Of a DNA stretch of 64,000 nt, positions 8,423 through 15,656 are shown piece after piece; the first letter of the stretch is position 1, and every line of letters starts with the position of its first letter. Source of the DNA: HyVt-337 sp964428895 (GTDB lineage: Bacteria; Planctomycetota; Phycisphaerae; SM23-33); NCBI GenBank assembly GCA_964428895.1, contig CAYRZU010000003.1:27063-91062 (forward strand), given 5' to 3'. A program made the translations under genes and the position numbers. Below the pieces are notes generated by a model. That model was not told where the DNA came from and searched no databases. It saw nothing but the letters and a program-made list of their open reading frames with translations.

Positions 8423-9079
8423 CTACTTGGCCGTTCGGTCGAAGAACTTGGGGACCGTCCGCGCCATAATCTGCAAGTTCATTCGCCAGCTTTTGTTACG
8501 GATATATTCGAGGTCCGCCTGCAGCTTGCGGCGGAAACGCGCGGGCGTGGTGTCGTAGCCCCAGCGAATCTGGGCCAGCCCGGTGATTCCGGGCAAAACA
8601 TCCAACCGACGATTGATATTTGGATAGAGCTGGGCCAAGTCGTCAAGGATCTCCGCCCGTTCGGGTCGCGGGCCGACCAAGGCCATCTCGCCCCTGATCA
8701 CGTTGATGAGCTGCGGGAGTTCGTCGATGTGGCCCATCCGCATCCAGCGGCAGGTCCGCACCACGCGCGGGTCGTCGTCGTCGGCCCAAACGGCGCCGTT
8801 GGCCTCACTGCCGTTGTGCATGGTCCGCAGCTTGTACATTTTGAAGAGCTCGCCGCCTTTGCCCACTCGCATTTGTGTGTAGATAACCGACCCGCGGCTG
8901 GCGAGTTTGATGATGACGGCGCAAATCAAGAGCAAAGGAAGTGAGGCAATCAACGCGGCGACGCCGATGATGACATCCAGCGCCCGGGCGACCCAGGCAC
9001 TCTCGGCACCATAGCCAAGATCCGGCAAAATACCAGAAAGAATGGCATTCTCGGGAATACTTATGTCCACGCGTGCCAC
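8423..9079 (-). CDS. Undecaprenyl-phosphate sugar phosphotransferase (bacterial sugar transferase family)
   Basis: The 218-residue protein would start exopolysaccharide synthesis by moving a sugar-1-phosphate onto undecaprenyl phosphate at the inner membrane. One hydrophobic hairpin (about residues 32-58) is followed by the family core: 'VIYTQMRVGKGGELFKMYKLR', 'RMGHIDELPQLINVIRGEMA', 'VGPRPERAEI' and 'LPGITGLAQIRWGYD'. It is the short WcaJ/PglC-like form without the extra N-terminal membrane bundle. GTG at 9079 follows AGGAGG. A promoter lies 90-120 bases upstream and a terminator follows, so it looks monocistronic. It fits with the Wza/Wzz-like genes as one export pathway. Confidence 0.92.
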   Translation of the reverse strand: MARVDISIPENAILSGILPDLGYGAESAWVARALDVIIGVAALIASLPLLLICAVIIKLASRGSVIYTQMRVGKGGELFKMYKLRTMHNGSEANGAVWADDDDPRVVRTCRWMRMGHIDELPQLINVIRGEMALVGPRPERAEILDDLAQLYPNINRRLDVLPGITGLAQIRWGYDTTPARFRRKLQADLEYIRNKSWRMNLQIMARTVPKFFDRTAK

Positions 9080-9171
9080 AGGGCTCTTCCTCCTACTCCG
9101 CTTACCCTTTGGGAGGTGGCCAAAACGCGCCGGGCCCCTCCTCCGTCGCGTGCCCGTGAAACTCCACCGTT

Positions 9172-9200
9172 ACTATACAGTTTAGGCGTCCCTTCGGCAA
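9172..9200 (-). promoter_or_regulatory. Sigma70-type promoter for the sugar transferase gene
   Basis: On the minus strand TTGCCG (9200-9195), a 17-base spacer and TATAGT (9177-9172) give a plausible promoter. The start point would be near 9165, leaving a leader of about 85 bases rich in GGAGG-like runs. Confidence 0.55.
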
Positions 9201-9435
9201 CATCCGAAGAAATCATTCCGCCAGGTTTTCCTGTGTAACACATTTTGGGCTAACCAGTTATTTCACCTTATCCCCGAGATCGAGCAGCTACAGACCTCCA
9301 CCGCGGCCATGCGGGACAACTGGTCCAAGAAAAAGAATGGACGTGGACTGCCCAAGCCGCTGTTGGCTCGACCGGCCTCCTGCCGAGATAAACTAAAACA
9401 CCTCCTCCACAGTGAAGTATCGGATACAACCGATC
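9201..9435. other. Intergenic stretch with a codon-like open frame, no gene called
   Basis: This is most of the 356-base gap between divergent genes. On the plus strand one frame stays open from before 9201 to a TGA at 9430-9432. It reads as plausible protein ('IPEIEQLQTSTAAMRDNW', then 'KKKNGRGLPKPLLARP') but has no start codon with a ribosome site. It may be a gene remnant. Nothing else is seen here. Confidence 0.3.
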
Positions 9436-10776
9436 ATGGCTGAGCTAACAGATCGCCGAATTAGTACAATTCTCTGCATCGCCTACGCGTTGGTCGTTCT
9501 CTACAGCGCGCTGATGCCCTACGACCTGCTGGCTGATGCCGCTACGGCGCGGGCCCAGCTTTCCGACGCCTTTGACTACTGGCCGATGGGCGACCGCCAC
9601 GCAGGCAGAGCCGACATGTTCAGCAACGTCCTGCTGTTCGTGCCGCTGGGAGTGCTGCTGGCGACGCGGACGGCCCTGGGGGGGCGCGCCCGGTGGCGAG
9701 GGGTCCTGGCGGCGGTGGCGGTCTCGGCCGGGGTCAGCGCGACCATCGAGCTACTGCAGGTGTTCTCGACGTCGCGTGTGGCCAGCGGGCAAGACTGGAC
9801 GCTGAACGTTCTGGGCGGCCTGGCCGGTGGATTGGCCGGCGCCGCGGTGGGCAGGCCTGTGTGGTCGGGGCTGTCATCTCTGGCCCGGCAATGGTGGATG
9901 CGGCGTCCGGCCGCGGTGGTGGCGGTGGTGATGGCGGCCTTACTGGCCGCCGACGCACTCTACCCGTATTGGCCCACGCTGGATGTTTCGGCCGTCTGGG
10001 GGAGCATCAAGTCGTCGCAGCTATCGCTGGGCGAGGGCTGGGAGGCGCATCCGTGGCATTACTGGGTGGTCCGGAGGGTGGCAGTCTACGCGGCGCTGTC
10101 GGCCTTGCTGGCCGGGGCGTTCCTGCCGACCAGCCGAAGGCGACGATTCGCCGGGGCCCTGGCGGCCACGCTGCTGGCGGCGGGGTTGGAGGTGGTGAAA
10201 GTGTTCATCGCCTCGCGAACGATGAATATCGTCAACGTGGTTACCGCCAGTGGCGGGGCGTTGCTGGGCTGGATGCTTGGCGCGATGCTGGCCGGGATGG
10301 ATCGGCGGGGGCAGGTGGGGTTGGCCTGGCGACTCATCCTGGCGTATCTGGTCTACGCGGCGTGGACGCCGTTTTCGACCGACTGTCGGACCGAGGCATT
10401 GCGGGCCAAGATGCCCCACGGAGCCGAATGGCTTCCCCTGTACCATTACGCCATGGGCGGGCGAGCCGCGGACGTGCAGAACTTCCTGGCGACCATTATC
10501 CTGACCGCGGCCCTGACTGCGGCGGTCAAGCTCCACGCCCGCCAAGGCGGTGCCAACCGGCGCCCGAGCCATCTTGCGGCGGCGGCCTGGGCCGGGGGGT
10601 TGGGACTGGTATTGGAACTAGGCCAATTCGCCATTATCGGCCGAACGCCGACCACGACCGACGTGCTGTGCTTCGCCGTCGGCGGGGCGCTCGGCTCGTG
10701 GCTCGTCGGTCGGCGAGAGAAATCATTGGCCCAGGCGGCCCCAGTGGAGGAAAGCGAACCATGTTCGGCTGGCTGA
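9436..10776 (+). CDS. VanZ-like polytopic membrane protein
   Basis: The protein has about 446 residues and roughly a dozen membrane segments. The first part matches VanZ-like proteins: 'YALVVLYSALMPYDL', then 'ADMFSNVLLFVPLGVLLA' and 'TIELLQVFSTSRVASGQDW', then 'NVLGGLAGGLAG'. Two later segments repeat the final motif ('NIVNVVTASGGALLGWMLGA' and 'TTTDVLCFAVGGALGSWL'), suggesting internal duplication of the VanZ unit. Such proteins are frequent in planctomycete exopolysaccharide/exosortase loci, but their reaction is not known. ATG 9436 is chosen over a GTG at 9412; neither has a clear ribosome site. Its 3' end overlaps mtfA by 16 bases, so the two are probably co-translated. Confidence 0.8.
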   Translation: MAELTDRRISTILCIAYALVVLYSALMPYDLLADAATARAQLSDAFDYWPMGDRHAGRADMFSNVLLFVPLGVLLATRTALGGRARWRGVLAAVAVSAGVSATIELLQVFSTSRVASGQDWTLNVLGGLAGGLAGAAVGRPVWSGLSSLARQWWMRRPAAVVAVVMAALLAADALYPYWPTLDVSAVWGSIKSSQLSLGEGWEAHPWHYWVVRRVAVYAALSALLAGAFLPTSRRRRFAGALAATLLAAGLEVVKVFIASRTMNIVNVVTASGGALLGWMLGAMLAGMDRRGQVGLAWRLILAYLVYAAWTPFSTDCRTEALRAKMPHGAEWLPLYHYAMGGRAADVQNFLATIILTAALTAAVKLHARQGGANRRPSHLAAAAWAGGLGLVLELGQFAIIGRTPTTTDVLCFAVGGALGSWLVGRREKSLAQAAPVEESEPCSAG

Positions 10777-11534
10777 GACGCAAGCGACGCGCCAAGATTC
10801 GCCAACAGCCATTCTCCGACGAATGGCTGCGGATCATCGAAGCTAACTTCGGCCATTGGTCGCACCTGACCGACGACGAGCAGGCCGAGCTGAAGGGGCA
10901 CATCCAGGTCTTCCTGGCCGAAAAACTCTTCGAAGGCTGTGGCGGGCAGGAGATGACCGACGAGATCCGCCTGACCATCGCCGCCAACGCCTGCCTGCTG
11001 CTCCTGCATCGCGAAACGGAGTACTTCCCCAAGATGAAGTCGATCCTGGTCTACCCCAGCGAATTCTTTGCCGATATCCGCCAGCGGGGCTCCGGCGGGT
11101 TCATCGTGGAAACCGAGCAAGGACGCCTCGGCGAGAGCTGGTACCGCGGCCCGGTGGTCCTCAGTTGGGACGCCGTCGCCCACGGCGCCGCCGACCCGTC
11201 AGACGGCCACAACGTAGTGCTCCACGAGTTCGCCCATCAACTGGACAGCGAATCCGGCGCCGTCAACGGCGCGCCAGTGTTGGACGAACGCAACCGTTAC
11301 GACGACTGGGCCCGCGTGCTGGGTGAGGAATTCCAGACGCTCATCGAACGCATGCACGCCCATCGCGGTAGCGATATTCGCGGCTACGGCGCCACCAGCC
11401 CGGCCGAGTTCTTTGCTGTCGTCACCGAATGCTTTTTCGAAAAGCCCCACCAACTCAAGAAGCGCCACCCCGAGCTCTACCAGCAGTTCAAGGCCTTCTA
11501 CCGGCAGGACCCCGCCGGCCGCATCGACCCCTAA
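10761..11534 (+). CDS. mtfA: MtfA-like zinc peptidase (M90 family)
   Basis: The 257-residue cytoplasmic protein matches MtfA, a zinc-dependent peptidase that in E. coli interacts with the regulator Mlc. Marks are the N-terminal 'FSDEWLRIIEANFGHWSHL', 'LTIAANACLLLL', and the zinc site 'VVLHEFAHQLD' (His155, Glu156, His159), followed by 'ATSPAEFFAVVTECFFEKP', which carries the third ligand region. The start ATG at 10761 lies inside the 3' end of the VanZ-like gene after GGAGGAAAG. Mlc-type regulation in this organism is not implied; only the enzyme fold is clear. Confidence 0.92.
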   Translation: MFGWLRRKRRAKIRQQPFSDEWLRIIEANFGHWSHLTDDEQAELKGHIQVFLAEKLFEGCGGQEMTDEIRLTIAANACLLLLHRETEYFPKMKSILVYPSEFFADIRQRGSGGFIVETEQGRLGESWYRGPVVLSWDAVAHGAADPSDGHNVVLHEFAHQLDSESGAVNGAPVLDERNRYDDWARVLGEEFQTLIERMHAHRGSDIRGYGATSPAEFFAVVTECFFEKPHQLKKRHPELYQQFKAFYRQDPAGRIDP

Positions 11535-11641
11535 GGCCAGCGCGAAGGCGCTTGACACGCCTTGTCCCTGCGCGCCAGACTCCCGGTGCGGCCGTTGCCG
11601 TGAACGGCCCGTTGAATTCCCCTGGGGAAGGAGCGAATGCC

Positions 11642-12100
11642 ATGACACGTCGAAGGATTTGGGTGCTGCTTGGAGTCTTCGGGATGGCGACGGCCGTGGT
11701 GGGCCCGCTATGGGCCCAAGACGCCGAGCCCGGCAAACAGGAGCTGTCCTCCGCCGAGCACTATGTGAAGAAGTTCGAACAGCTCGTGGACCGAGCGCAC
11801 GGCCAAGCGATTTCGCCCGGCCATGACGGCAAGGAGGCCATGAAGCGCGTCGCCGCGCTTCACGAAGCCTACCCCGACCACCCCAAGGTCAAGGAACTGT
11901 TCGAGCGGACGCGCAAGGCGCTGCTGCTGAGCAAGGGCGATGCGATGGAAATCACGCCCGACATGCTCACCTACCGCGAGAACGAGAAGAAGCTCCAGGC
12001 CATCTTCTTGACCCAGGCCCAGACGCAATGGGCCGACAGTACGGCAGCCCCAAGCCGCGGTTCTTCAAGAAGGAAGAGGACGGGCGGTGGTACATCATGA
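11642..12100 (+). CDS. Small secreted protein of unknown function, probably frameshifted near its end
   Basis: The ATG at 11642 follows GGGGAAGGAG and a signal peptide follows ('VLLGVFGMATAVVGPLWAQD'). The mature part is short, charged and helical, and I know no family for it. The frame as it stands ends at 12100 with 152 residues, but the last 23 codons use AGT, GCA, TCA, AGA and ACA, unlike the rest. In the -1 frame, from 12028 to a TAG at 12118-12120, the codons are GC-ending and encode a sensible tail ('YGSPKPRFFKKEEDGRWYIM' and seven more). One base was probably lost between about 11990 and 12030. It may be a true mutation or a sequencing error. Confidence 0.65.
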   Translation: MTRRRIWVLLGVFGMATAVVGPLWAQDAEPGKQELSSAEHYVKKFEQLVDRAHGQAISPGHDGKEAMKRVAALHEAYPDHPKVKELFERTRKALLLSKGDAMEITPDMLTYRENEKKLQAIFLTQAQTQWADSTAAPSRGSSRRKRTGGGTS

Positions 12101-12137
12101 ACTACGCGCAGCCCTTCTAGCCTGAGAGGCCCTTATC

Positions 12138-12425
12138 ATGAAATATCGATCCACAATCTCGCCGCTAATCGCCCTCTTGATTGTCTCATCGGCGCTGGTG
12201 GCCGTCTGTGGGTGCTTCTGGCACGGGTGTCCGCGATGTGGGCATTACCCGAAAGCCAATGCGGCCTTTTGGAGGGCCAAGATTGACCGCAATCGCCAAC
12301 GCGATCGAAGGACAAACCGTGATCTCAAGAAGATCGGGTATGCCGTGGCCCGATTCTGGGAACATGAGCTCTTGGAAGATCTGCAGAGATGTGTGCTTCG
12401 CATCCGGACAGCCCTCGATTCGTAG
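12138..12425 (+). CDS. Small secreted or anchored protein, unknown
   Basis: This 95-residue open frame starts with ATG nine bases after GAGAGG and has a hydrophobic N-terminal segment ('LIALLIVSSALVAVCGC') that could be a signal peptide or lipobox-like end (Cys24 or Cys26). The remainder is basic (Arg/Lys/Asn-rich) with a second Cys pair ('GCPRCG'). Codon third positions are less GC-rich than in the neighbours, so it may be recently acquired, decaying or not a real gene. It sits right before a decayed UROD tail. Confidence 0.45.
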   Translation: MKYRSTISPLIALLIVSSALVAVCGCFWHGCPRCGHYPKANAAFWRAKIDRNRQRDRRTNRDLKKIGYAVARFWEHELLEDLQRCVLRIRTALDS

Positions 12426-12430
12426 CGGGC

Positions 12431-12478
12431 CAACAATGCGCCATCGCCGCATTTGAAACGTTCGTCGAACTGCAGTAG
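12431..12478 (+). pseudogene. Decayed C-terminal tail of a second UROD-like gene
   Basis: The bases just before the UROD-like gene end in a frame reading 'AIAAFETFVELQ' and a TAG stop. The intact gene at 12546-13577 ends 'NAIAAFEAFIEQEQ' and TAG. The two share a run of 12 identical bases and mostly silent or conservative changes after it. The upstream part ('NN' before 'AIAAF') is recovered only by removing two bases, so the copy is broken. It looks like the relic of a tandem duplicate whose body was lost. Confidence 0.6.
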
Positions 12479-12545
12479 ACGCTTGTGGGCGCCCTCCTCT
12501 GCTCGTTAGGATGCGGCCACGCCCTTGGCGTTGAGGAGACTTATC

Positions 12546-13577
12546 ATGACACCGCGCGAGATCGTCCTGGCCCAGCTCAATCACGAAGAGACCCCGGTCA
12601 TCCCCTACTCGTTCGGTTGCGAGCAAGTGGTGGCCGACGCGATAACCGAGCACTACGGCTCCGAAGAAGCCTGGCGCGACAAGCTCACGACCTACATGGG
12701 CCACCTCGGCGGGCAGGATACCTCCGCCCGGACGAGCCTGGACGACATTCGCGACACCGACGCCTTCGGCACGATCTGGCGCATGGACAAGCGGCCGTTC
12801 CATCTGGAAACGCCCGGCCTGGCCGAGCCGAGTTTCGACGGATACGACTTCCCCAAGGCTGAGATCTTCATCGAAAACTCCAAGGAATCCAAGGCTGAGG
12901 CGCTGAAGACACTGGCCGACGACCCCCCGGACTTCTATCGACTGATCTACATGGGCTGGGGGCTGTTCGAGCAGTCCTGGGGAGTTCGCGGCTTCGAGAA
13001 CTTCCTGGAAGACGTGATCCTCAACGAAGAGTTCGTGGAGGAGTTGCTCGATCGGCTGACCGATCTATTCCTGCAGTTCGTGGACTTCTGGGCCGACGTG
13101 CCGGCCGACGCGATCATGTTCGGCGACGACTGGGGCAACCAGCGCAACGTGATCGTCGGCCCCGACCGCTGGCGGAAGCTGTTCAAGCCGCGCTGGGCGA
13201 AGATTTACCAACGCGCCCACGAGACCGGCAAGACCGTCATCACCCACTGCTGCGGCACGGTAACCGACATCATGGACGATCTTGTAGAGATCGGCCTCGA
13301 TGTGCTGGAAAGCGTCCAGCCCGAGGCCCGCGACATGAACCCCTACGAGCTGAAGAAACGGTTCGGCAAGAACATCAGCTTCTGGGGATGCCTCGGAAGC
13401 CAGAGCACGCTGCAATTCGCTTCGCCGGAAGGCGTCCAGGCCGAGATCCGCAAACTGCGGACGGAGATGTCCAAAGGAGGCGGCTTCATTCTCTCCCCCG
13501 CCAAGGACCTCCAGCCCGGAACGCCGCCGGAAAACGCCATCGCCGCCTTCGAAGCCTTCATCGAGCAGGAGCAGTAG
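12546..13577 (+). CDS. UROD-like (uroporphyrinogen decarboxylase/methyltransferase superfamily) protein
   Basis: The 343-residue cytoplasmic protein has the UROD-superfamily barrel: 'MTPREIVLAQLNHEETPVIP', 'ADVPADAIMFGDDWGNQRN', 'VITHCCGTVTDIMDDLVEIG', 'DVLESVQPEARDM' and 'ENAIAAFEAFI'. This branch, widespread in planctomycetes, resembles corrinoid methyltransferases (MtaA/CmuA type) more than true HemE, and the substrate is unknown. ATG 12546 is preferred to TTG 12525 because GAGGAGA lies seven bases before it. A decayed copy of its own tail lies upstream, and a paralog is at 52505-53680. Confidence 0.85.
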   Translation: MTPREIVLAQLNHEETPVIPYSFGCEQVVADAITEHYGSEEAWRDKLTTYMGHLGGQDTSARTSLDDIRDTDAFGTIWRMDKRPFHLETPGLAEPSFDGYDFPKAEIFIENSKESKAEALKTLADDPPDFYRLIYMGWGLFEQSWGVRGFENFLEDVILNEEFVEELLDRLTDLFLQFVDFWADVPADAIMFGDDWGNQRNVIVGPDRWRKLFKPRWAKIYQRAHETGKTVITHCCGTVTDIMDDLVEIGLDVLESVQPEARDMNPYELKKRFGKNISFWGCLGSQSTLQFASPEGVQAEIRKLRTEMSKGGGFILSPAKDLQPGTPPENAIAAFEAFIEQEQ

Positions 13578-13869
13578 CCAAGAACTTGAAATTCCTTCAA
13601 CTTAAGCTGCATTGATAACCTTGCCCTAGAATGGCACTTAGGGGTGGCGCTGGTCCGAATCTGGCATATGGTACTTAATTAGGTTAAAAAACCTTGCCGG
13701 AATCTCTGGATATCTGGAAATTCACCAGTATATTCACACCATGTGGACCCACTTCAGGCGATCACACTACGGACAGTGCGCCCGCCACCTTATCAGTGAT
13801 CTGCTCCGTTGGCCAAGTGGTACTCGGTGTTGGAAGCGTTCAGGCACATGCACAAGGATGGCATAGCCT

Positions 13870-15039
13870 ATGCGTAGGTGTATCCCCTCACTGCTGGCCA
13901 TTTCATTTCTTGTTGTCTGCGTCGCGGCGTCAACTTCGTCGGCCATCATTGGCGGCACGACGGACCTGACGCTCCTGAATGACCCCGACAGTCCCTACTT
14001 CGGCATGACGACCGATTACGTCGGCCAAATCGGCGTCGGTAGCGCCGTAGCGGTTTCGGGTCGGTATGTTCTGACGGTCCATCACGTCGCGGCGGTCGCC
14101 GGCAGCACCATCGACATGGCGGGCCTGACCTATCAGGTGGAGGATGTCATCGACGCGCCGGACCTGGGGCAGTTCTGGCCGCCCGACTTGCGGCTGCTGA
14201 AGGTCTCGTCGCTGATCGACACGCACGTGGATCTGTTCACCGGTACGCTAACGACCGGCGATGATCTGGTGGTGGTCGGGACGGGCTACGATGGCACGGT
14301 CGACGCCGCCAACAACTTGTGGGACTGGGACACCAGCACCGACCGGGAGCTTCGCTGGGGCACGAACCAGTACGACACCGACACGTGGAGTATCTACGAC
14401 ACGTATTATTCCAACACGCTCCAGATCGAGTTCGATGCCGACGCGACGGTCTATGAATGCGGCGTGGGCGCCGGTGACAGCGGCGGCGGCGTGTTCGCCC
14501 GGGACACCAACGGCGACTGGAAACTGGCCGGCCTTAGCGGCTACGTCAACCGCATCAACGGCCCCAGCCCGCCCTACAACGTGTTCTACGCGATCTCGGT
14601 GCCCGCTTACGCCGACTGGATCAGCCAAACCATGCGGTTGCTGGCCGACGTCGATGGCAGCGGCGCCGCCGACCCGGTGGACGTCGACGTGCTGCGGGCC
14701 AACTTCGGAAGCGGCGATTCGCTGTTCGACCTCAACGCGGACGGCCTGGCCGATGACGGCGACGTGGACTACATGATCCACGGCGTGCTCGATACGGAGT
14801 TCGCCGATCTGAACTTCGACGGCCTGGTCAATGCCACCGACCTGGCTATCCTGCGCAGTAACTATAGCCAGCCCGGCGGCTACGGCAGCGGCGACATCAA
14901 CGGCGACGGCTGGGTCACGCTGACGGATTTCTTCATTCTGAGAGCGTACCTCGGGTTCGACACGAACGCGGCGCCCGAACCGGCCACGCTGGCGTTGCTG
15001 GGTCTGGGGGCAGGCGCTCTTCTGCGACGACGCAAATAG
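13870..15039 (+). CDS. PEP-CTERM secreted trypsin-like serine protease with dockerin-like repeats
   Basis: The 389-residue exported protein has a signal peptide (residues 1-25), a chymotrypsin-fold domain starting 'AIIGGTTDL' and a full triad: His72 in 'TVHHVAAVAG', Asp106 in 'PPDLRLLKV' and Ser204 in 'GAGDSGGGVFA'. From about residue 258 come dockerin-like, Ca-binding repeats ('DVDGSGAADPVDVDVLRANF', 'DLNFDGLVNATDLAILRSNY', 'DINGDGWVTLTDFFILRAYL'). The end is a PEP-CTERM sorting signal ('PEPATLALLGLGAGALLRRRK' without its last residue fits the family). Exosortase processing is expected. A 292-base upstream gap (13578-13869) shows no clear promoter. A terminator follows. Confidence 0.88.
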   Translation: MRRCIPSLLAISFLVVCVAASTSSAIIGGTTDLTLLNDPDSPYFGMTTDYVGQIGVGSAVAVSGRYVLTVHHVAAVAGSTIDMAGLTYQVEDVIDAPDLGQFWPPDLRLLKVSSLIDTHVDLFTGTLTTGDDLVVVGTGYDGTVDAANNLWDWDTSTDRELRWGTNQYDTDTWSIYDTYYSNTLQIEFDADATVYECGVGAGDSGGGVFARDTNGDWKLAGLSGYVNRINGPSPPYNVFYAISVPAYADWISQTMRLLADVDGSGAADPVDVDVLRANFGSGDSLFDLNADGLADDGDVDYMIHGVLDTEFADLNFDGLVNATDLAILRSNYSQPGGYGSGDINGDGWVTLTDFFILRAYLGFDTNAAPEPATLALLGLGAGALLRRRK

Positions 15040-15066
15040 CGGCAAACGTTCAACGCAGCATTCGGC

Positions 15067-15102
15067 GGGCAATTTCTGGCCGACAGAAATCGCCCGTTTT
15101 TA
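15067..15102 (+). terminator. Intrinsic terminator of the PEP-CTERM protease gene
   Basis: A 13-base stem with one mismatch (15067-15079 with 15085-15097) closes a GCCGA loop and is followed by TTTTT. Confidence 0.85.
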
Positions 15103-15158
15103 TGCGCCGCCGGAACAAAACGACGGGAAGAATTTTCCCATGGCCTGCTCACGACCCC

Positions 15159-15187
15159 TTGACGTTCAGATGAATGCCCTTTAAGCT
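15159..15187 (+). promoter_or_regulatory. Sigma70-type promoter of the translesion polymerase operon
   Basis: TTGACG (15159-15164), a 17-base spacer and TAAGCT (15182-15187) lie just ahead of the DUF6504-like gene. The start point would be near 15194, about 20 bases from the GTG at 15214. A GTTAGG direct repeat overlaps the start region. Confidence 0.6.
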
Positions 15188-15204
15188 GTTAGGTATACGT
15201 TAGG
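15188..15204 (+). repeat. GTTAGG direct repeat one helical turn apart over the start site
   Basis: GTTAGG occurs at 15188-15193 and again at 15199-15204, an 11-base period. The second copy includes the AGGA used as ribosome site for the GTG at 15214. A protein bound here would cover both the transcription start and the ribosome site. Confidence 0.4.
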
Positions 15205-15213
15205 ATTCGTGTC

Positions 15214-15564
15214 GTGGTCACGGGGTCGGGCTTTGGCGACGAGTTGGGGGAAACTCGCACGGCGCCCGGCTGCCGCGCCCACGGATTAGGCGCCGACCGT
15301 TCGGACCTTGCCGTGAAGATCGAAGAAATAGCCGAACCCATTCGCGTACTGGCCGACTGCTCCGGCGGGCAGGTGCGGCCCGTTCGCTTCCGCTGGGGAC
15401 AGCGGACCTACGTGGTCGAGGCGGTCAACGGCCAATGGATCGACCGCGCGGGCCAGGGCCTCGCCCTGCACTACAGCGTGCAAGCGGGCGATGAAACCTA
15501 CTACATCCACTTCGTCAGCAGTGACGTGCAATGGTGGCTGGATCGGGTGGTCTTGGAGGGCTGA
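15214..15564 (+). CDS. Small DUF6504-like protein, first gene of the polymerase operon
   Basis: The 116-residue protein ends with a compact beta-rich unit: 'PIRVLADCSGGQVRPVRFRW', 'QRTYVVEAVNGQWIDRAG', then 'ETYYIHFVSSDVQWWLDRVV'. This is the pattern I associate with DUF6504, a family I believe is often found near DNA polymerase genes, but the assignment is from memory and moderate. The GTG at 15214 has AGGA eight bases upstream; a GTG at 15313, giving 83 residues, would keep only the conserved part and is a real alternative. Its stop lies close to the start of the Y-family polymerase, and the position suggests an accessory role in translesion synthesis. Confidence 0.65.
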   Translation: MVTGSGFGDELGETRTAPGCRAHGLGADRSDLAVKIEEIAEPIRVLADCSGGQVRPVRFRWGQRTYVVEAVNGQWIDRAGQGLALHYSVQAGDETYYIHFVSSDVQWWLDRVVLEG

Positions 15565-15656
15565 GGGTTGCGATTTGAGGGATGAGGAACAACATACCGG
15601 CGCGATCGTCGACGAGACTCCTCCCCCTCCCCCTCGACCCTCGACCCTCAGCCCTC
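15556..15656. repeat. 13-base inverted repeat (GAGGGCTGAGGGT / ACCCTCAGCCCTC)
   Basis: GAGGGCTGAGGGT at 15556-15568 is matched exactly by its reverse complement at 15644-15656, with further partial copies of CCTCGACC and CCTCAGCC between. The element covers the stop of the DUF6504-like gene and the start region of the Y-family polymerase, and its low-complexity translation (Pro/Arg/Ser/Thr) would form the polymerase N-terminus. Confidence 0.65.

Noticed and set aside
9693..10760. A long open frame running through the VanZ-like gene and in frame into mtfA
   Set aside because: It is the +2 frame of a GC-rich gene. The MtfA family starts at 10761 with its own ribosome site, and the upstream translation is low-complexity Gly/Arg.
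11590..11609. GGCCGTT / AACGGCC hairpin between mtfA and the next gene
   Set aside because: It is a 7-base stem with no T-run. It may attenuate read-through but the support is too weak for a feature.
11990..12030. Programmed -1 frameshifting at the 3' end of the 11642 gene
   Set aside because: The direction fits, but there is no X-XXY-YYZ slippery site or stem-loop in the overlap. A single-base loss explains the codon data better.
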